Of a stretch of 64,000 nucleotides of DNA, positions 1-9,149 are shown in pieces. The number at the start of each line of letters is the position of its first letter. The first letter of the stretch is position 1. The position numbers were made by a program, and so were the translations under genes. The notes below the pieces were generated by a model. The model searched no databases and was not told the origin of the DNA. It was given only the letters and a program-made list of their open reading frames with translations. The stretch spans positions 792,501 through 856,500 of the forward strand of contig NZ_CP070608.1 of NCBI RefSeq assembly GCF_017068455.1, read 5' to 3'. This DNA is from Fulvivirga lutea (GTDB lineage: Bacteria > Bacteroidota > Bacteroidia > Cytophagales > Cyclobacteriaceae).

Positions 1-3000
1 TTTTACCAAAGATGTAGTACAGACCGGGGATGATGATCACCCCGAAAATGGTACCGATAAGCATACCACCCATGGCCGATGATCCGATCGTACGATTACC
101 GACCGCACCTGCACCGGTAGATAAAACAAGTGGAATTAATCCGGCAATAAAGGCAAAAGAGGTCATTAAAATAGGTCTGAATCGAACCTTGGCTCCTTCT
201 ACTGCTGCTTCAAAGATGGTTGCTCCCTGACGGTTTTTTTGAACTGCAAACTCTACAATCAATACTGCGTTTTTACCCAACAAACCCACCAGCATGATGA
301 GACCTACCTGAGCGTAGACATCATTAGCCAGCCCCATAGCTTTCAAAAGCATGAATGAACCAAATATCCCGACAGGTAATGAAAAGATTACAGCCAGCGG
401 CAGAATAAAACTTTCGTATTGCGCTGCTAGCACGAGGTATACGAAAATGAGTACTACAATAAAAATAAATAAAGCTTCATTGCCTCGCTGGGCTTCATCA
501 AATGACAAATCTTCCCACGCGATATCGTAACCACGAGGTAATGTTGAAGCTGCTACTTCTTTGATCGCATTGATGGCGTCTCCTGTGGTATAACCTTCTG
601 CCGGCAAGCCCCGGATAGAGGCTGAATTATACAGGTTGTATCTTGTGATCTCATTAGGCCCTTGTCTCTTCACCAACTTCATGAATGAACTGTAGGGTAC
701 CATCTCTCCATGTTCGTTTTTCACAAACAGCTCGTTGAGATCGGAAGGATACCTTCTGTATTCCGGTCCGGACTGCACATATACTTTGAAGAACCGACCA
801 AAACGTATGAAGCCCTGTTCGTAAGTACTGCCGATCATGATATTCAGGTTTTCCATGGCTTTACCAATAGAAACACCCTTTTGCATGGCAACTTGATTGT
901 CAATCTCCAGCTCATATTGGGGATAATTGGCAGCAAAAAATGTGAAGAGTCCGGTTATTTCTTTCCGTTCCTTCAAAGCGGCCATAAAGTTGTTATTGAT
1001 CTTTTCAAACTCCTGATAGTCAGTCGAGTTAGTTTTATCAATCATGCGCATGGAAAACCCACCAGACGATCCAAAACCCGGCACTGCCGGAGGCTCAAAG
1101 AACTCAACAATGGCTCCCAGGTCCCGCGTTTTCTCCTCCAATTCCTCCATGATCTCATGCACGGACTCATCACGATCCGACCAATTCTTCAGGTTGATCA
1201 GACAAGTGCCTGCGTTGGACCCACGACCTTCAGTCATAATTTCATAGCCCGCAAGAGCTGAAACAGATTCTACTCCTTCAATTTCTTCACAGATGCGCTG
1301 AAGCTCCAAGGCTACTTTGTTGGTTCTTTCCAATGTTGCACCGGGAGGTGTCTGAATAATCGCATAAATGGTTCCCTGATCCTCGTTAGGAATGAAGCCG
1401 GAAGGTAGCACCTGATTTTCAAAGAATATTCCTAAACAAAAAACACCCAATACAGCAAACGTCACGACCTTGCGATTGACGATTACCTTCAGTAAGCCAA
1501 CATACTTGCCTGTCAACTTATCAAAACCTGAATTAAAGCCGGACAAGGCCCTTGTCATCAACGATTTTTTCTTTGGTTTGCCATGATTGTTTTTCAACAA
1601 CATAGCGCACAATACTGGTGTAAGGGTTAGCGCAACTATGGCTGAAAGTATGATGGAGCTACCCATTGTTATTGAAAACTGACGATAGAAAGTGCCCACC
1701 GGTCCCGGCATAAATGTGATAGGCAGAAACACAGAAACCATCACCAATGTGATAGCAATGATTGCACCGCTGATTTCGCCCATAACCTGTTTCACTGCTT
1801 TGTATGGTGAGATGTTTTTCTCTTCCATTTTGGCATGCACTGCCTCAACCACCACGATGGCATCGTCAACCACAATACCGATAGCCAACACCATGGCGAA
1901 TAAGGTGATCAGGTTTATGGATAGGCCAAAAACCTGCAGGATAAAGAAAGTACCAATGAGTGAAACAGGAACCGCAATGATTGGAATGAGTGTTGATCGC
2001 CAATCGCCCAGAAAAACGAATACAACAAGTGCCACCAGAATAAATGCATCTCTTAAAGTGTGTGTCACCTGCTCGATAGATGCATCGAGGAAGTTGGACA
2101 CGTCATAGCTTATCTTGTAATCCATGCCGGGGGGGAAGTATTCTTCCATTTCCGACAACTTTGCTTTTACATTGTCGATAACTTCGGTAGCGTTACTACC
2201 AACAGTTTGTTTTAAAACAATAGCCGCTGCCGGATAGCCATCCAAATTGGAATAGATATCAAAAAATTCACTGCCCAATTCAACTTCAGCTATGTCTCTG
2301 AGATGAATACTTTGCCCTTCTTCATTGGCTCGGATAATAATATCTTCGTATTGCTCTGGCTTGTTATATCGCTCTTTGTAGAAGAGTACGTATTCCAGTG
2401 ATTGAGCTTGCTTTCCGGAAGCTTGACCCAAGCGACCCGGTCTACCGATGATGCTTTGCTCTTCCATAGCTTCCATCACCTCTTCAGCCGATATTTTGTA
2501 AGCCCGCATGCGATCGGGCTTCAACCAGATACGCATGGCGTACTGCCTACTGCCTAAAATCTGCGCTCTGGCAATCCCTTTAATCCGTTCAATTTCGGGG
2601 ATCAGGTTAACGTTGGCGTAGTTGTACAAAAACTTCTCATCGGCATTTTTATCGGTGCTGTAGAGGTTAACATACATCAACATACTTGGCTGTATCGGTG
2701 TGATAATAACACCCTCACGTTGTACCAATGGCGGCAATAGTGGCATTACCTGATCAACTCTGGTTTTTACCTGAACTACTGCCTGATTTGGATCTGTACC
2801 GGGCTCGAAAATAACGCGAATGGTTGCTTCACCTGCACTGGTTGCATCCGAAGAGATGTAGCGCATACCCTGCACACCATTAATTGCTCTTTCTAGTGGA
2901 ATTAGCGTGGAGTTAACCAACACCTCAGCGCTAGAACCGGGGTAGGCAATAAATATATTTACTGTGGTTGGTGCAATTTGCGGAAATTGTGATATCGGCA

Positions 3001-3091
3001 AATAATTGATCGCTAGTCCACCCGTAAAAAGCAATATGATGGAGGTAACAATCGCCAGAACAGGTCTGTGAATAATTCTACTTAAGTTCAT
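1..3091 (-). CDS. HAE1-family RND efflux pump inner-membrane permease (3' end cut by window)
   Basis: Inner-membrane proton-driven multidrug exporter of the AcrB/MexB type. The reading frame begins at an ATG at 3091 (MNLSRIIHRPVLAIV) and stays open to base 1, about 1030 codons, so only the last few tens of residues of a roughly 1050-residue family protein are missing. Visible hallmarks are the first membrane helix, the porter-domain phrase PGSSAEVL, the TM4 proton-relay motif GIVVDDAIVVVE with paired Asp, and the TM10 Lys in GLLGKNAVLIVEF. The paired Asp marks the HAE1 (drug) rather than the HME (metal) branch. It follows its adaptor gene by 25 bp in the same operon. No outer-membrane factor is seen here, so it must borrow one or have one beyond the edge. 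Substrate cannot be read from the sequence. Confidence 0.95.
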   Translation of the reverse strand, partial: MNLSRIIHRPVLAIVTSIILLFTGGLAINYLPISQFPQIAPTTVNIFIAYPGSSAEVLVNSTLIPLERAINGVQGMRYISSDATSAGEATIRVIFEPGTDPNQAVVQVKTRVDQVMPLLPPLVQREGVIITPIQPSMLMYVNLYSTDKNADEKFLYNYANVNLIPEIERIKGIARAQILGSRQYAMRIWLKPDRMRAYKISAEEVMEAMEEQSIIGRPGRLGQASGKQAQSLEYVLFYKERYNKPEQYEDIIIRANEEGQSIHLRDIAEVELGSEFFDIYSNLDGYPAAAIVLKQTVGSNATEVIDNVKAKLSEMEEYFPPGMDYKISYDVSNFLDASIEQVTHTLRDAFILVALVVFVFLGDWRSTLIPIIAVPVSLIGTFFILQVFGLSINLITLFAMVLAIGIVVDDAIVVVEAVHAKMEEKNISPYKAVKQVMGEISGAIIAITLVMVSVFLPITFMPGPVGTFYRQFSITMGSSIILSAIVALTLTPVLCAMLLKNNHGKPKKKSLMTRALSGFNSGFDKLTGKYVGLLKVIVNRKVVTFAVLGVFCLGIFFENQVLPSGFIPNEDQGTIYAIIQTPPGATLERTNKVALELQRICEEIEGVESVSALAGYEIMTEGRGSNAGTCLINLKNWSDRDESVHEIMEELEEKTRDLGAIVEFFEPPAVPGFGSSGGFSMRMIDKTNSTDYQEFEKINNNFMAALKERKEITGLFTFFAANYPQYELEIDNQVAMQKGVSIGKAMENLNIMIGSTYEQGFIRFGRFFKVYVQSGPEYRRYPSDLNELFVKNEHGEMVPYSSFMKLVKRQGPNEITRYNLYNSASIRGLPAEGYTTGDAINAIKEVAASTLPRGYDIAWEDLSFDEAQRGNEALFIFIVVLIFVYLVLAAQYESFILPLAVIFSLPVGIFGSFMLLKAMGLANDVYAQVGLIMLVGLLGKNAVLIVEFAVQKNRQGATIFEAAVEGAKVRFRPILMTSFAFIAGLIPLVLSTGAGAVGNRTIGSSAMGGMLIGTIFGVIIIPGLYYIFGK

Positions 3092-3116
3092 TTCTAATAA
3101 GTTTTAGATGAAAAAA

Positions 3117-4202
3117 TTACTCAGCATGGAGTTCCAGCTTTGCTAAAACCTCCTCCGGTTCCATGAAATTGGCAGCTATATGTTCGCCATCTTTCACTTT
3201 GCGTAATCCTTCAAGTAGAATTTTGTCAGATTCTTTCAACCCGCTTTTGACCACATAGAGATGGGTAAGCTCGGCACCAATTTCAATTTCTTTGGAATGA
3301 ATAACATCATCATCACCAACTACAAAGACATAGCGTTTATCTAAGATTTCAAACGTTGCTTTTTGTGGGATTAACAATGCCTCTTTTAAAGGTGCATCGA
3401 TTAACACATTACCTGTTTCGCCATGCCTTAAGAGCCCTTTCGGATTTGGAAATGTGGCTCGGAAAGAGATGTTTCCGGTTGCATTATCAAAGTCAGCTTC
3501 AATAGTTGTGACTTTACCTTCATAATCGAAAAACTTGTTGTTAGCCATCATTAACCTGGCTGATATAACGCTGTCTTTTGTTACCTTTTGGCGATAATCA
3601 AGGTATTCTGCCTCAGGCACATTGAAGTAAACCCACATTTCATGGTTATCTGATAAGGTGGTCAGCAATTCGCCTTCTTCAACCAAACTTCCTTGTCTAA
3701 CATGAAAGTGGTCCATGATGCCATCAAATGGTGCACGAATTTGAGTGAAATCGAGGTGAACCTGAGCCAATGCCAGCTCGGCTTTAGCTTTGTCCAATTT
3801 GGCTTTAGCTAGTGCCAGCTCATTCGGAGCCACTACATTAGTTTCTGCTAGCCGCTTCGTGTTTTGGTATTCGATATCCGCGAAGTTTGCCTCGGCTTTG
3901 GCTCGCTGTAATTCTGCCTGATACAATCGAGGCATGATTTGGAACATCAACTGTCCCTTCTTGACAAACTGTCCTTCATCCACAAATATCTTCTCCAGAT
4001 AGCCTTTTTCCAGCGCTCGAAGCTCGATGTGTTGAGTAGAGTGAATTTGACAAACATAGGTTTTAGTGATAAGTGTATCTTTTCTTATCGGACTGGTCAC
4101 TAAATAAGTAGATTCCAGATGGTGATTTTCTTTATGGGAGTTGCAGCCAAATCCAATGATCACCATTGTAATGACTGCAAGAATGATATTCTTGTTATTC
4201 AT
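3117..4202 (-). CDS. RND efflux periplasmic adaptor (membrane fusion protein), lipoprotein
   Basis: Links the RND permease encoded immediately downstream to an outer-membrane channel. The 361-residue protein starts with a lipoprotein signal peptide (IIGFGCNSHK, lipid-bearing Cys near residue 20), then a barrel-sandwich half-motif (GYLEKIFVDEGQFVKKGQ), an Ala/Lys/Glu-rich alpha-helical hairpin (about residues 100-150), the second lipoyl half (IRAPFDGIMDHF), a beta-barrel and a membrane-proximal domain. Length and order fit the AcrA/MexA class. In the 105-bp leader before it there are two small inverted repeats: AGCTATC/GATAGCT at 4281-4301 and TGAGAA/TTCTCA at 4220-4236, either of which could modulate expression between the small first gene and this one. 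Confidence 0.93.
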   Translation of the reverse strand: MNNKNIILAVITMVIIGFGCNSHKENHHLESTYLVTSPIRKDTLITKTYVCQIHSTQHIELRALEKGYLEKIFVDEGQFVKKGQLMFQIMPRLYQAELQRAKAEANFADIEYQNTKRLAETNVVAPNELALAKAKLDKAKAELALAQVHLDFTQIRAPFDGIMDHFHVRQGSLVEEGELLTTLSDNHEMWVYFNVPEAEYLDYRQKVTKDSVISARLMMANNKFFDYEGKVTTIEADFDNATGNISFRATFPNPKGLLRHGETGNVLIDAPLKEALLIPQKATFEILDKRYVFVVGDDDVIHSKEIEIGAELTHLYVVKSGLKESDKILLEGLRKVKDGEHIAANFMEPEEVLAKLELHAE

Positions 4203-4307
4203 TTTGAAATTATTGTTAATGAGAATTATTTTCTCAATTCACTTTGGATGAAACCAATAGTGAAATGCAAGTAAGGTGTGAGCTATCTTTTTATGATAGC
4301 TGGTGCA

Positions 4308-4643
4308 TTAACAATGTATTCGAAGTTGACAGTTGAGTAAGAATAATTTAGGACTGTCAAATTTTGAAAGTGGGCTAAAAGAGTTACCTCTTTTTACTAA
4401 ACCTGAGTGCAGCGAAAATTTCTCTGAAAAAGAAGCATGATGTAAGGGCCAGTGGTTGTCAGAATCAACTTCTTTCGATTCGGTGAGTTTATCCTCAATT
4501 GATTCTTCACCAGTCTTTTCTTTGGATTCAGTTTCTAGCTCAATTGCCAGTTTATCATCCTGCAAAAGATCATACCATATATAATCTGTAACTGCCAGCG
4601 TGAGCAGTAGCGATAATATGATATGAAAGATGTTTTTCTTCAC
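4308..4643 (-). CDS. Small secreted or membrane-anchored protein heading the RND operon, unknown function
   Basis: I do not recognise this 111-residue product. It begins with a GTG at 4643 (MKKNIFHIILSLLLTLAVTD), giving a Lys-rich N-terminus and one hydrophobic segment, then an acidic stretch rich in Glu/Lys/Ser/Asp (about 30-65) and a His-containing patch (HWPLHHASF). No in-frame ATG alternative exists near the start. It lies first in the operon with the adaptor and the HAE1 pump. This placement resembles the small His-containing leader proteins at 9150 and 14906, although I cannot align their sequences convincingly. The start codon lies only 6 bp from a -7 box, so the transcript may be leaderless. 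Confidence 0.6.
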   Translation of the reverse strand: MKKNIFHIILSLLLTLAVTDYIWYDLLQDDKLAIELETESKEKTGEESIEDKLTESKEVDSDNHWPLHHASFSEKFSLHSGLVKRGNSFSPLSKFDSPKLFLLNCQLRIHC

Positions 4644-4648
4644 TAATG

Positions 4649-4671
4649 CAAAGTTATAATTAATTATAACT
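4649..4671 (-). promoter_or_regulatory. Candidate promoter with overlapping 20-bp palindromic operator
   Basis: On the minus strand TAACTTTG (4656-4649) matches the Bacteroidetes -7 consensus TAnnTTTG exactly. It overlaps a perfect 20-bp palindrome at 4652-4671 with arms AGTTATAATT. The downstream start codon is a GTG at 4643. A dyad over the -7 region is the usual position for a repressor operator. The GTTAT/ATAAC arms are reminiscent of Fur/Zur-family boxes but the spacing differs, so the regulator is unassigned. Confidence 0.55.
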
Positions 4672-4782
4672 CACACTATATACGCAGGATTTTTAAAAAG
4701 TCACCTGAATTTCAAATAAAAAAGCAGAAGAGATACAATGCCTCCTGCCTCATATAATCGTCAAAATGATCAGACTACCCTT

Positions 4783-7239
4783 CTAGACTACCTCCCACTG
4801 CAAATCACCAATATACTTATAGGCCACTTTACCCTCTGCATTCATAGCGAATAGGTAAATCCACTCGTTGTCACATAAATCTCTGATCGATTGATGTTTC
4901 TCCAGAATTTTACTCATCTCATCCACCGGAGCTTCAATAATTACATTCAATCGCTGTGGCTCGTGCTGATATTTCTGTCCATCAAAAACTGACTGTAGTG
5001 GCAGACCTACTCGCAAGTCGCCTGCAAACCCTTCAAACACACCAAGTCCGCCTACCACGTTGTGCAACGTTTTGTTACCTGACCCGAAGACTTTATTGTC
5101 AACCGTTGAAGCGTAGTACTGCAAATTGATCCAGCTAGTTACCACCATCGGGGCAGTCATGATCAATTCAAGTACACCAAACGTTTTGTCTTTCTTCCAA
5201 TCATAACTGTGTAGGAATGCTTTTCCTCCAAAATCTACGCCCTGAGTACGTTCTCTGGGTGCCACAATAAAAGAAGAGCAACCTGCAAGACCCCATTCCG
5301 GTCTTACTTGCGACCAGTCTTTGCTTCTTGCAAATACTTGTTGTTCCACATTGCCTTCTTTCAGATTCATTCGTTGCCCACGCTCACTTCTAGCCGCAAT
5401 TGCTGCCATTCGAAGATATTTCTTCAAGTGCGAAATCTCCTCATTATGTGATGCAGGTATAAGATCGATGTTAAATAATGTTACCTCATCTGTAGTAGTA
5501 TCATGCTTGCAGGCAATGAACACAGTAGTCTCAGGAATTTCAATCCCTACATTTATTAGTGCCTTACGAACATCTGAATCATTGAGAACAGTAGCTGCAA
5601 CTTTGGCATTGGCTTCACCGGTGTTCCCACCACAAGCACCACAATCAAGGCCTGTTGCGTGTGGATTATTTACTGTAGATGACCCGTGCCCGACAATCAG
5701 CACAGACTTCGAAAAATTCTCTGTGAGCGACATGGCTCGCAGTGTGTTTTCTGCCATTTTAATACGTTCTTCCAAAGGAATTCCATAAGCTCCAGTTACA
5801 TCTTTGTTGGCCTCGAGACTCACCCTTTTCTTCTCCACTGTTTTGTCATCAAGACCTACCTGATCCGGATGTATAACAGGACGCGTTAAACCAAATGAGT
5901 TGGTGAACAACTTAGGTAAGAAAGAAAGTCCTATCGGGGAAACAAAGCTGAAACAGCTGACGGCCCCTGATTTAAAAGTACTCCACGCTTTTTGAACATG
6001 CTGTTTCAAGCTTCTATTGGCAATTATTTTAGCATCAACTTGTGCATCACCTGTGGTCTCTTTAATGGTGTGTGACGTATTGAGCAACACAGGGCAGTTG
6101 TTACTTCCATGCTCGTGGCCCATTTGTGTATACTTAACAGGGAAGGCAAAGAAACCTGCAAAGCCCATAGTGGCAATGTCAGGATCCAGTGCTTCCAGAT
6201 TTCTTCTGTACAGCTCTGATCGCACATCAATGCAGAAGATAGCCTGTGCTCTGGGTGTTTTGGCTTCAATAGCACTTTTGCCATCTTTCGCGATTTTATT
6301 GATAATAGTGCGTTGGTTTGCAAGGTCAAAAGCATCTTGCAGAACCAGCTGATTTAACACTTGCTTATCTGCGCCCTCAACATGGTTGTAAGTTACAATT
6401 ATGCTTTTGTTGACAGACCATTCGCTTTTAAGCTCATCGGATTTAATGAGCTCTAGCAGGCAATATTCCCAACTCAACAAGATGGTGATGAATTCTGAAG
6501 TGGCTCTACTTTCTTTGTTTCCGGCCAGATTCGCTTCAAAATCAATTCTGGCACAAAAACCTGCCCAACCGCTCATTGTCATGGCCAGTCTTTGCAAGTA
6601 CAGTTCTAACGCATTTTCCGGTACCTTAAGTTTTTCAAGAATTGTCTTTGCTGCTTCCAGTGAGTTTTCAGGAAGGGTTTTTACCAGATTTTTAAATCCG
6701 GAAAGTCCCATAAGTTCAGTGCTGTAATCAACTTCAGCTTCCTCTTTCCAGGCAGTGTATAAGGAGTCTTGCTTCTTTGCTGTTTTCCATGTGGCCTGAT
6801 TTTGATCGAAATAAGCTGCTGCCCAGTGTGATATTCGATCGATCATGAACCTCTTCCAGTCTTTACCTTTCAGGTTGCTGGCAAGGTCACCGACTGTCTT
6901 TACCTTAAATGCTTGATCATCAGTCTGCTCAAATAGTTGAGCCAGAAATTCATCGGCATTTATTCCCTGTTTATGCTTGTTCAGAGCATTTGCGATATCC
7001 TCTTTTGAAATTCTACCTTCTTCCAGAGCTTTCAGGTAAAATGATATGGGTAATGTTGGCTCTGCATCAGCGGTAATTTTTAGCTGCTGCATCACTTCAC
7101 CAAAAGGGCGGTTTGCCATGCCCAGATAAGGGTTAACCGCAACGAAATTCTCCAACGACCAAAGCGGGGCAATTTTCGCTGAAGTGTTCTTAAGAAGTGA
7201 TTCTACTTCTTTGATGTTTTGTTTTTCTGCTAATTGCAT
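4783..7239 (-). CDS. dabA: Inorganic carbon transporter subunit DabA (DUF2309)
   Basis: Cytoplasmic-side, beta-carbonic-anhydrase-like subunit of the DAB complex, which with the membrane subunit DabB accumulates inorganic carbon using the ion gradient. I choose the ATG at 7239 (MQLAEKQNIKEVESLL), 20 bp after the dabB stop; an upstream in-frame ATG at 7320 would overlap dabB by 62 bp. From this start the protein has 818 residues. The four residues matching the reported zinc/active-site ligands of Halothiobacillus DabA are present: Cys336 and Asp338 in IFCIDVRSE, His518 in VGHGSS and Cys533 in GLDCGACGG, with the same 15-residue His-Cys spacing. Co-transcribed with dabB. Confidence 0.92.
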   Translation of the reverse strand: MQLAEKQNIKEVESLLKNTSAKIAPLWSLENFVAVNPYLGMANRPFGEVMQQLKITADAEPTLPISFYLKALEEGRISKEDIANALNKHKQGINADEFLAQLFEQTDDQAFKVKTVGDLASNLKGKDWKRFMIDRISHWAAAYFDQNQATWKTAKKQDSLYTAWKEEAEVDYSTELMGLSGFKNLVKTLPENSLEAAKTILEKLKVPENALELYLQRLAMTMSGWAGFCARIDFEANLAGNKESRATSEFITILLSWEYCLLELIKSDELKSEWSVNKSIIVTYNHVEGADKQVLNQLVLQDAFDLANQRTIINKIAKDGKSAIEAKTPRAQAIFCIDVRSELYRRNLEALDPDIATMGFAGFFAFPVKYTQMGHEHGSNNCPVLLNTSHTIKETTGDAQVDAKIIANRSLKQHVQKAWSTFKSGAVSCFSFVSPIGLSFLPKLFTNSFGLTRPVIHPDQVGLDDKTVEKKRVSLEANKDVTGAYGIPLEERIKMAENTLRAMSLTENFSKSVLIVGHGSSTVNNPHATGLDCGACGGNTGEANAKVAATVLNDSDVRKALINVGIEIPETTVFIACKHDTTTDEVTLFNIDLIPASHNEEISHLKKYLRMAAIAARSERGQRMNLKEGNVEQQVFARSKDWSQVRPEWGLAGCSSFIVAPRERTQGVDFGGKAFLHSYDWKKDKTFGVLELIMTAPMVVTSWINLQYYASTVDNKVFGSGNKTLHNVVGGLGVFEGFAGDLRVGLPLQSVFDGQKYQHEPQRLNVIIEAPVDEMSKILEKHQSIRDLCDNEWIYLFAMNAEGKVAYKYIGDLQWEVV

Positions 7240-7258
7240 TATAATAATCGAATTAAGC

Positions 7259-8929
7259 TTATTGATTTGATATTGTTTGTGACTTGTAAATGAGTTCTCC
7301 ATTCTCTTGAGCATACTCATTTACTCCCTCGTTGTTTTCTTCTGCCTCAACTGTAAGGTTCGCCCATTTGAATTTGTCGTTTTTCAAGGCACCAATCATC
7401 CTGTCGAAAATAACATTGGCATACAATCCATTTCTTAGGTGCACACCCAAGCGGTAGCCAAAACTTCCCGACTTTAGTGCCGGTGATATTAGTTGAATGA
7501 ATACAACCGATCCGAAAAGAACCAAGGTGGTAATGATTACTCCTTTAATTAATAAGGAAGGTGCAGTATATACCGGTACCTGTGAGGCGAGTAATACGTG
7601 AGCCCCTTTTTCCAGACTAAAGAATGCCAGTGATACAATAAACACCATTACTCCTGATTGAAGGATGGCCGATAGACTGCCTTTAGAATCAATGGTTGTT
7701 ACAATCAGCTGAGAAACGCCTAAGGCGATGATTGCACCTACTGCCATTAACGAAAACTCATTAACAGGATCAAGACCCCACCAGTAGCAGAACAAGGCAT
7801 AGATGCCAAGTGAAAATATAACTCCAAGTAAAATTCTTGGAATACTTCCCAAGCGATTAGGCGTAACTACCTTTTTTGCCTTTACTACCTCTACAACACT
7901 GCCTGATGAAAGGAAAGAATTCGCCTTATAAAAAGAGTGCGCTACCAAGTGCAAAATTGCTGCGCTATAAACTCCAAACCCACACATCAACAAACTAAAG
8001 CCCATATGCGCAACACTGGAATATCCTAACGAAACTTTAATGGTTGGCTGCGTCAGATACACCACAGAAGCAAACAAGGCCGTAAACCCTGCGATGATGA
8101 TCAACACCAAAGAAGCGGCCTCAGATAATTGCATTAAGAAGGCAAATCGTACCATTAAAAACGGACCGGCATTTAAAAGACCGGCATGCAACAGGGCCGA
8201 AACAGGTGTTGGTGTTTCTACTACCTCAATTAACCAGCCGTGTGTTGGGAACTGTGCCGATTTTAGTACCGCAGCGATCACCAATAAAACTGCTGCGGTT
8301 GTGAGGGTAGAATTAAGCGTGGTAAATGTTGCTAACTGGTCGAAGATTGACTGCAAATCTCCAGTGCCAAATTGAAAGAAGATAAGGGCGAATGCAATTC
8401 CTAGACAGATATCTCCAATTCTGGCTACTATGTATTTTTTTCTAGCCGCAGCAATTGCTTGCGGGCGAGTTCTGTAAAAGGTGAGTAAGTAGTGTAGGCA
8501 AACGCTGGTTATGATCCAGAAAATGAAAAGCTGAAACAAGTTTCCTGAAAGAACCAATAACTCTACTGAAGCAATGGTTGCTGCCAATCGGCTGACGAAT
8601 ATGTGATGTCTGCTATCCCCATCGAGGTAGTTGATGCTAAACTTCAATATGACAAAGGCTAGCAACGCAATCATGACAAATAGAGTCATACTTAAAGCAT
8701 CCAGCCTGAGGGAAAATCCCAGGTCAGAAAACCCGAGCAAAACACTTTGTGTTGTTCCAAGATACCAGGTTAGGCAAGCACTGGTAACCGCAATTACAAT
8801 GCCCAACCATCCAAATGATTCAATAACACCACGCTTTGGCTTGGCTACTTTAAGTAGGAGTATCAATGAAAGGGCATAGAGAATTAGTGGAGCAAGAGCT
8901 GGAAACAGAGATATTAAGTTCGTTTGCAT
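7259..8929 (-). CDS. dabB: DabB / NuoL-like proton-conducting membrane subunit of the inorganic carbon transporter
   Basis: Polytopic inner-membrane protein of the complex I NuoL/Mrp-antiporter superfamily, 556 residues with about 13-16 hydrophobic segments. The conserved core is visible: PTHGWLIEVVETPTPVSALLHAGLLNAGPF, containing the TPVSALLHAG motif (about residues 236-252) and charged residues inside membrane helices, followed by LGYSSVAHMGF and LVAHSFYKANSFL. It lies directly before dabA with a 19-bp gap, the usual DAB arrangement, and no nuo or mnh genes are nearby, which favours DabB over a complex I or Mrp subunit. A 21-bp inverted repeat at 9001-9021 lies upstream and may be its operator. 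Confidence 0.9.
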   Translation of the reverse strand: MQTNLISLFPALAPLILYALSLILLLKVAKPKRGVIESFGWLGIVIAVTSACLTWYLGTTQSVLLGFSDLGFSLRLDALSMTLFVMIALLAFVILKFSINYLDGDSRHHIFVSRLAATIASVELLVLSGNLFQLFIFWIITSVCLHYLLTFYRTRPQAIAAARKKYIVARIGDICLGIAFALIFFQFGTGDLQSIFDQLATFTTLNSTLTTAAVLLVIAAVLKSAQFPTHGWLIEVVETPTPVSALLHAGLLNAGPFLMVRFAFLMQLSEAASLVLIIIAGFTALFASVVYLTQPTIKVSLGYSSVAHMGFSLLMCGFGVYSAAILHLVAHSFYKANSFLSSGSVVEVVKAKKVVTPNRLGSIPRILLGVIFSLGIYALFCYWWGLDPVNEFSLMAVGAIIALGVSQLIVTTIDSKGSLSAILQSGVMVFIVSLAFFSLEKGAHVLLASQVPVYTAPSLLIKGVIITTLVLFGSVVFIQLISPALKSGSFGYRLGVHLRNGLYANVIFDRMIGALKNDKFKWANLTVEAEENNEGVNEYAQENGELIYKSQTISNQ

Positions 8930-9000
8930 GATATTGTGAATATTTTAATGCAAAGCAACTAATCTCAATTCATAAATGAAAATTAATAATTTATATGATA

Positions 9001-9021
9001 AACATAAATATTGTTTATGTT
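9001..9021. promoter_or_regulatory. Inverted repeat in the divergent dabB / metal-efflux intergenic region
   Basis: AACATAAA, a 5-bp spacer TATTG, then TTTATGTT form a perfect 8-bp dyad about 72 bp upstream of the dabB start and 149 bp upstream of the TTG at 9150. It lies in an AT-rich 220-bp divergent spacer. The size suits a dimeric regulator. Which side it controls, and the protein that binds it, cannot be seen. Confidence 0.4.
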
Positions 9022-9100
9022 ATAATATTCGTTTAAGGAATTTTAGAGCTAGACTCTAATCAATATCAGGAACTAATCCTGCTCTGAATTCGTACTTAAG

Positions 9101-9149
9101 CTGATCAAAGTCAGTTTTTAATAAATGATAACTTGGTACATTTAACTCG
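9101..9149 (+). promoter_or_regulatory. Promoter element copy 1: FNR/CRP-like dyad plus -7 box before the metal-efflux operon
   Basis: CTGATCAAAGTCAG at 9101-9114 has the TGAT-N4-GTCA layout of FNR/CRP-family sites (compare TTGAT-N4-ATCAA). TACATTTA at 9137-9144 resembles the Bacteroidetes -7 box. The dyad is centred at 9107.5; if transcription starts near 9149 the site is centred at -41.5, the class II activator position. No -33 TTTG element is seen, consistent with activator dependence. The same 49 bp recur at 14857-14905 with one mismatch. Just upstream, CAGGA-ACTAA-TCCTG at 9067-9081 is a second perfect dyad, conserved imperfectly in copy 2. Confidence 0.6.

Noticed and set aside
710-2108. 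Several plus-strand frames of 67-183 residues
   Set aside because: All lie inside the minus-strand RND permease, whose conserved motifs prove it is the coding frame.
4220-4236. TGAGAA-N5-TTCTCA as a Fur box
   Set aside because: The spacer is two bases longer than the usual TGAGAAT-N-ATTCTCA form, so I list it only as a small inverted repeat.
7240-7320. Upstream ATG of dabA giving an 845-residue protein
   Set aside because: The extra 27 residues overlap the dabB coding end and read as non-family sequence; the ATG at 7239 follows the dabB stop at normal operon spacing.
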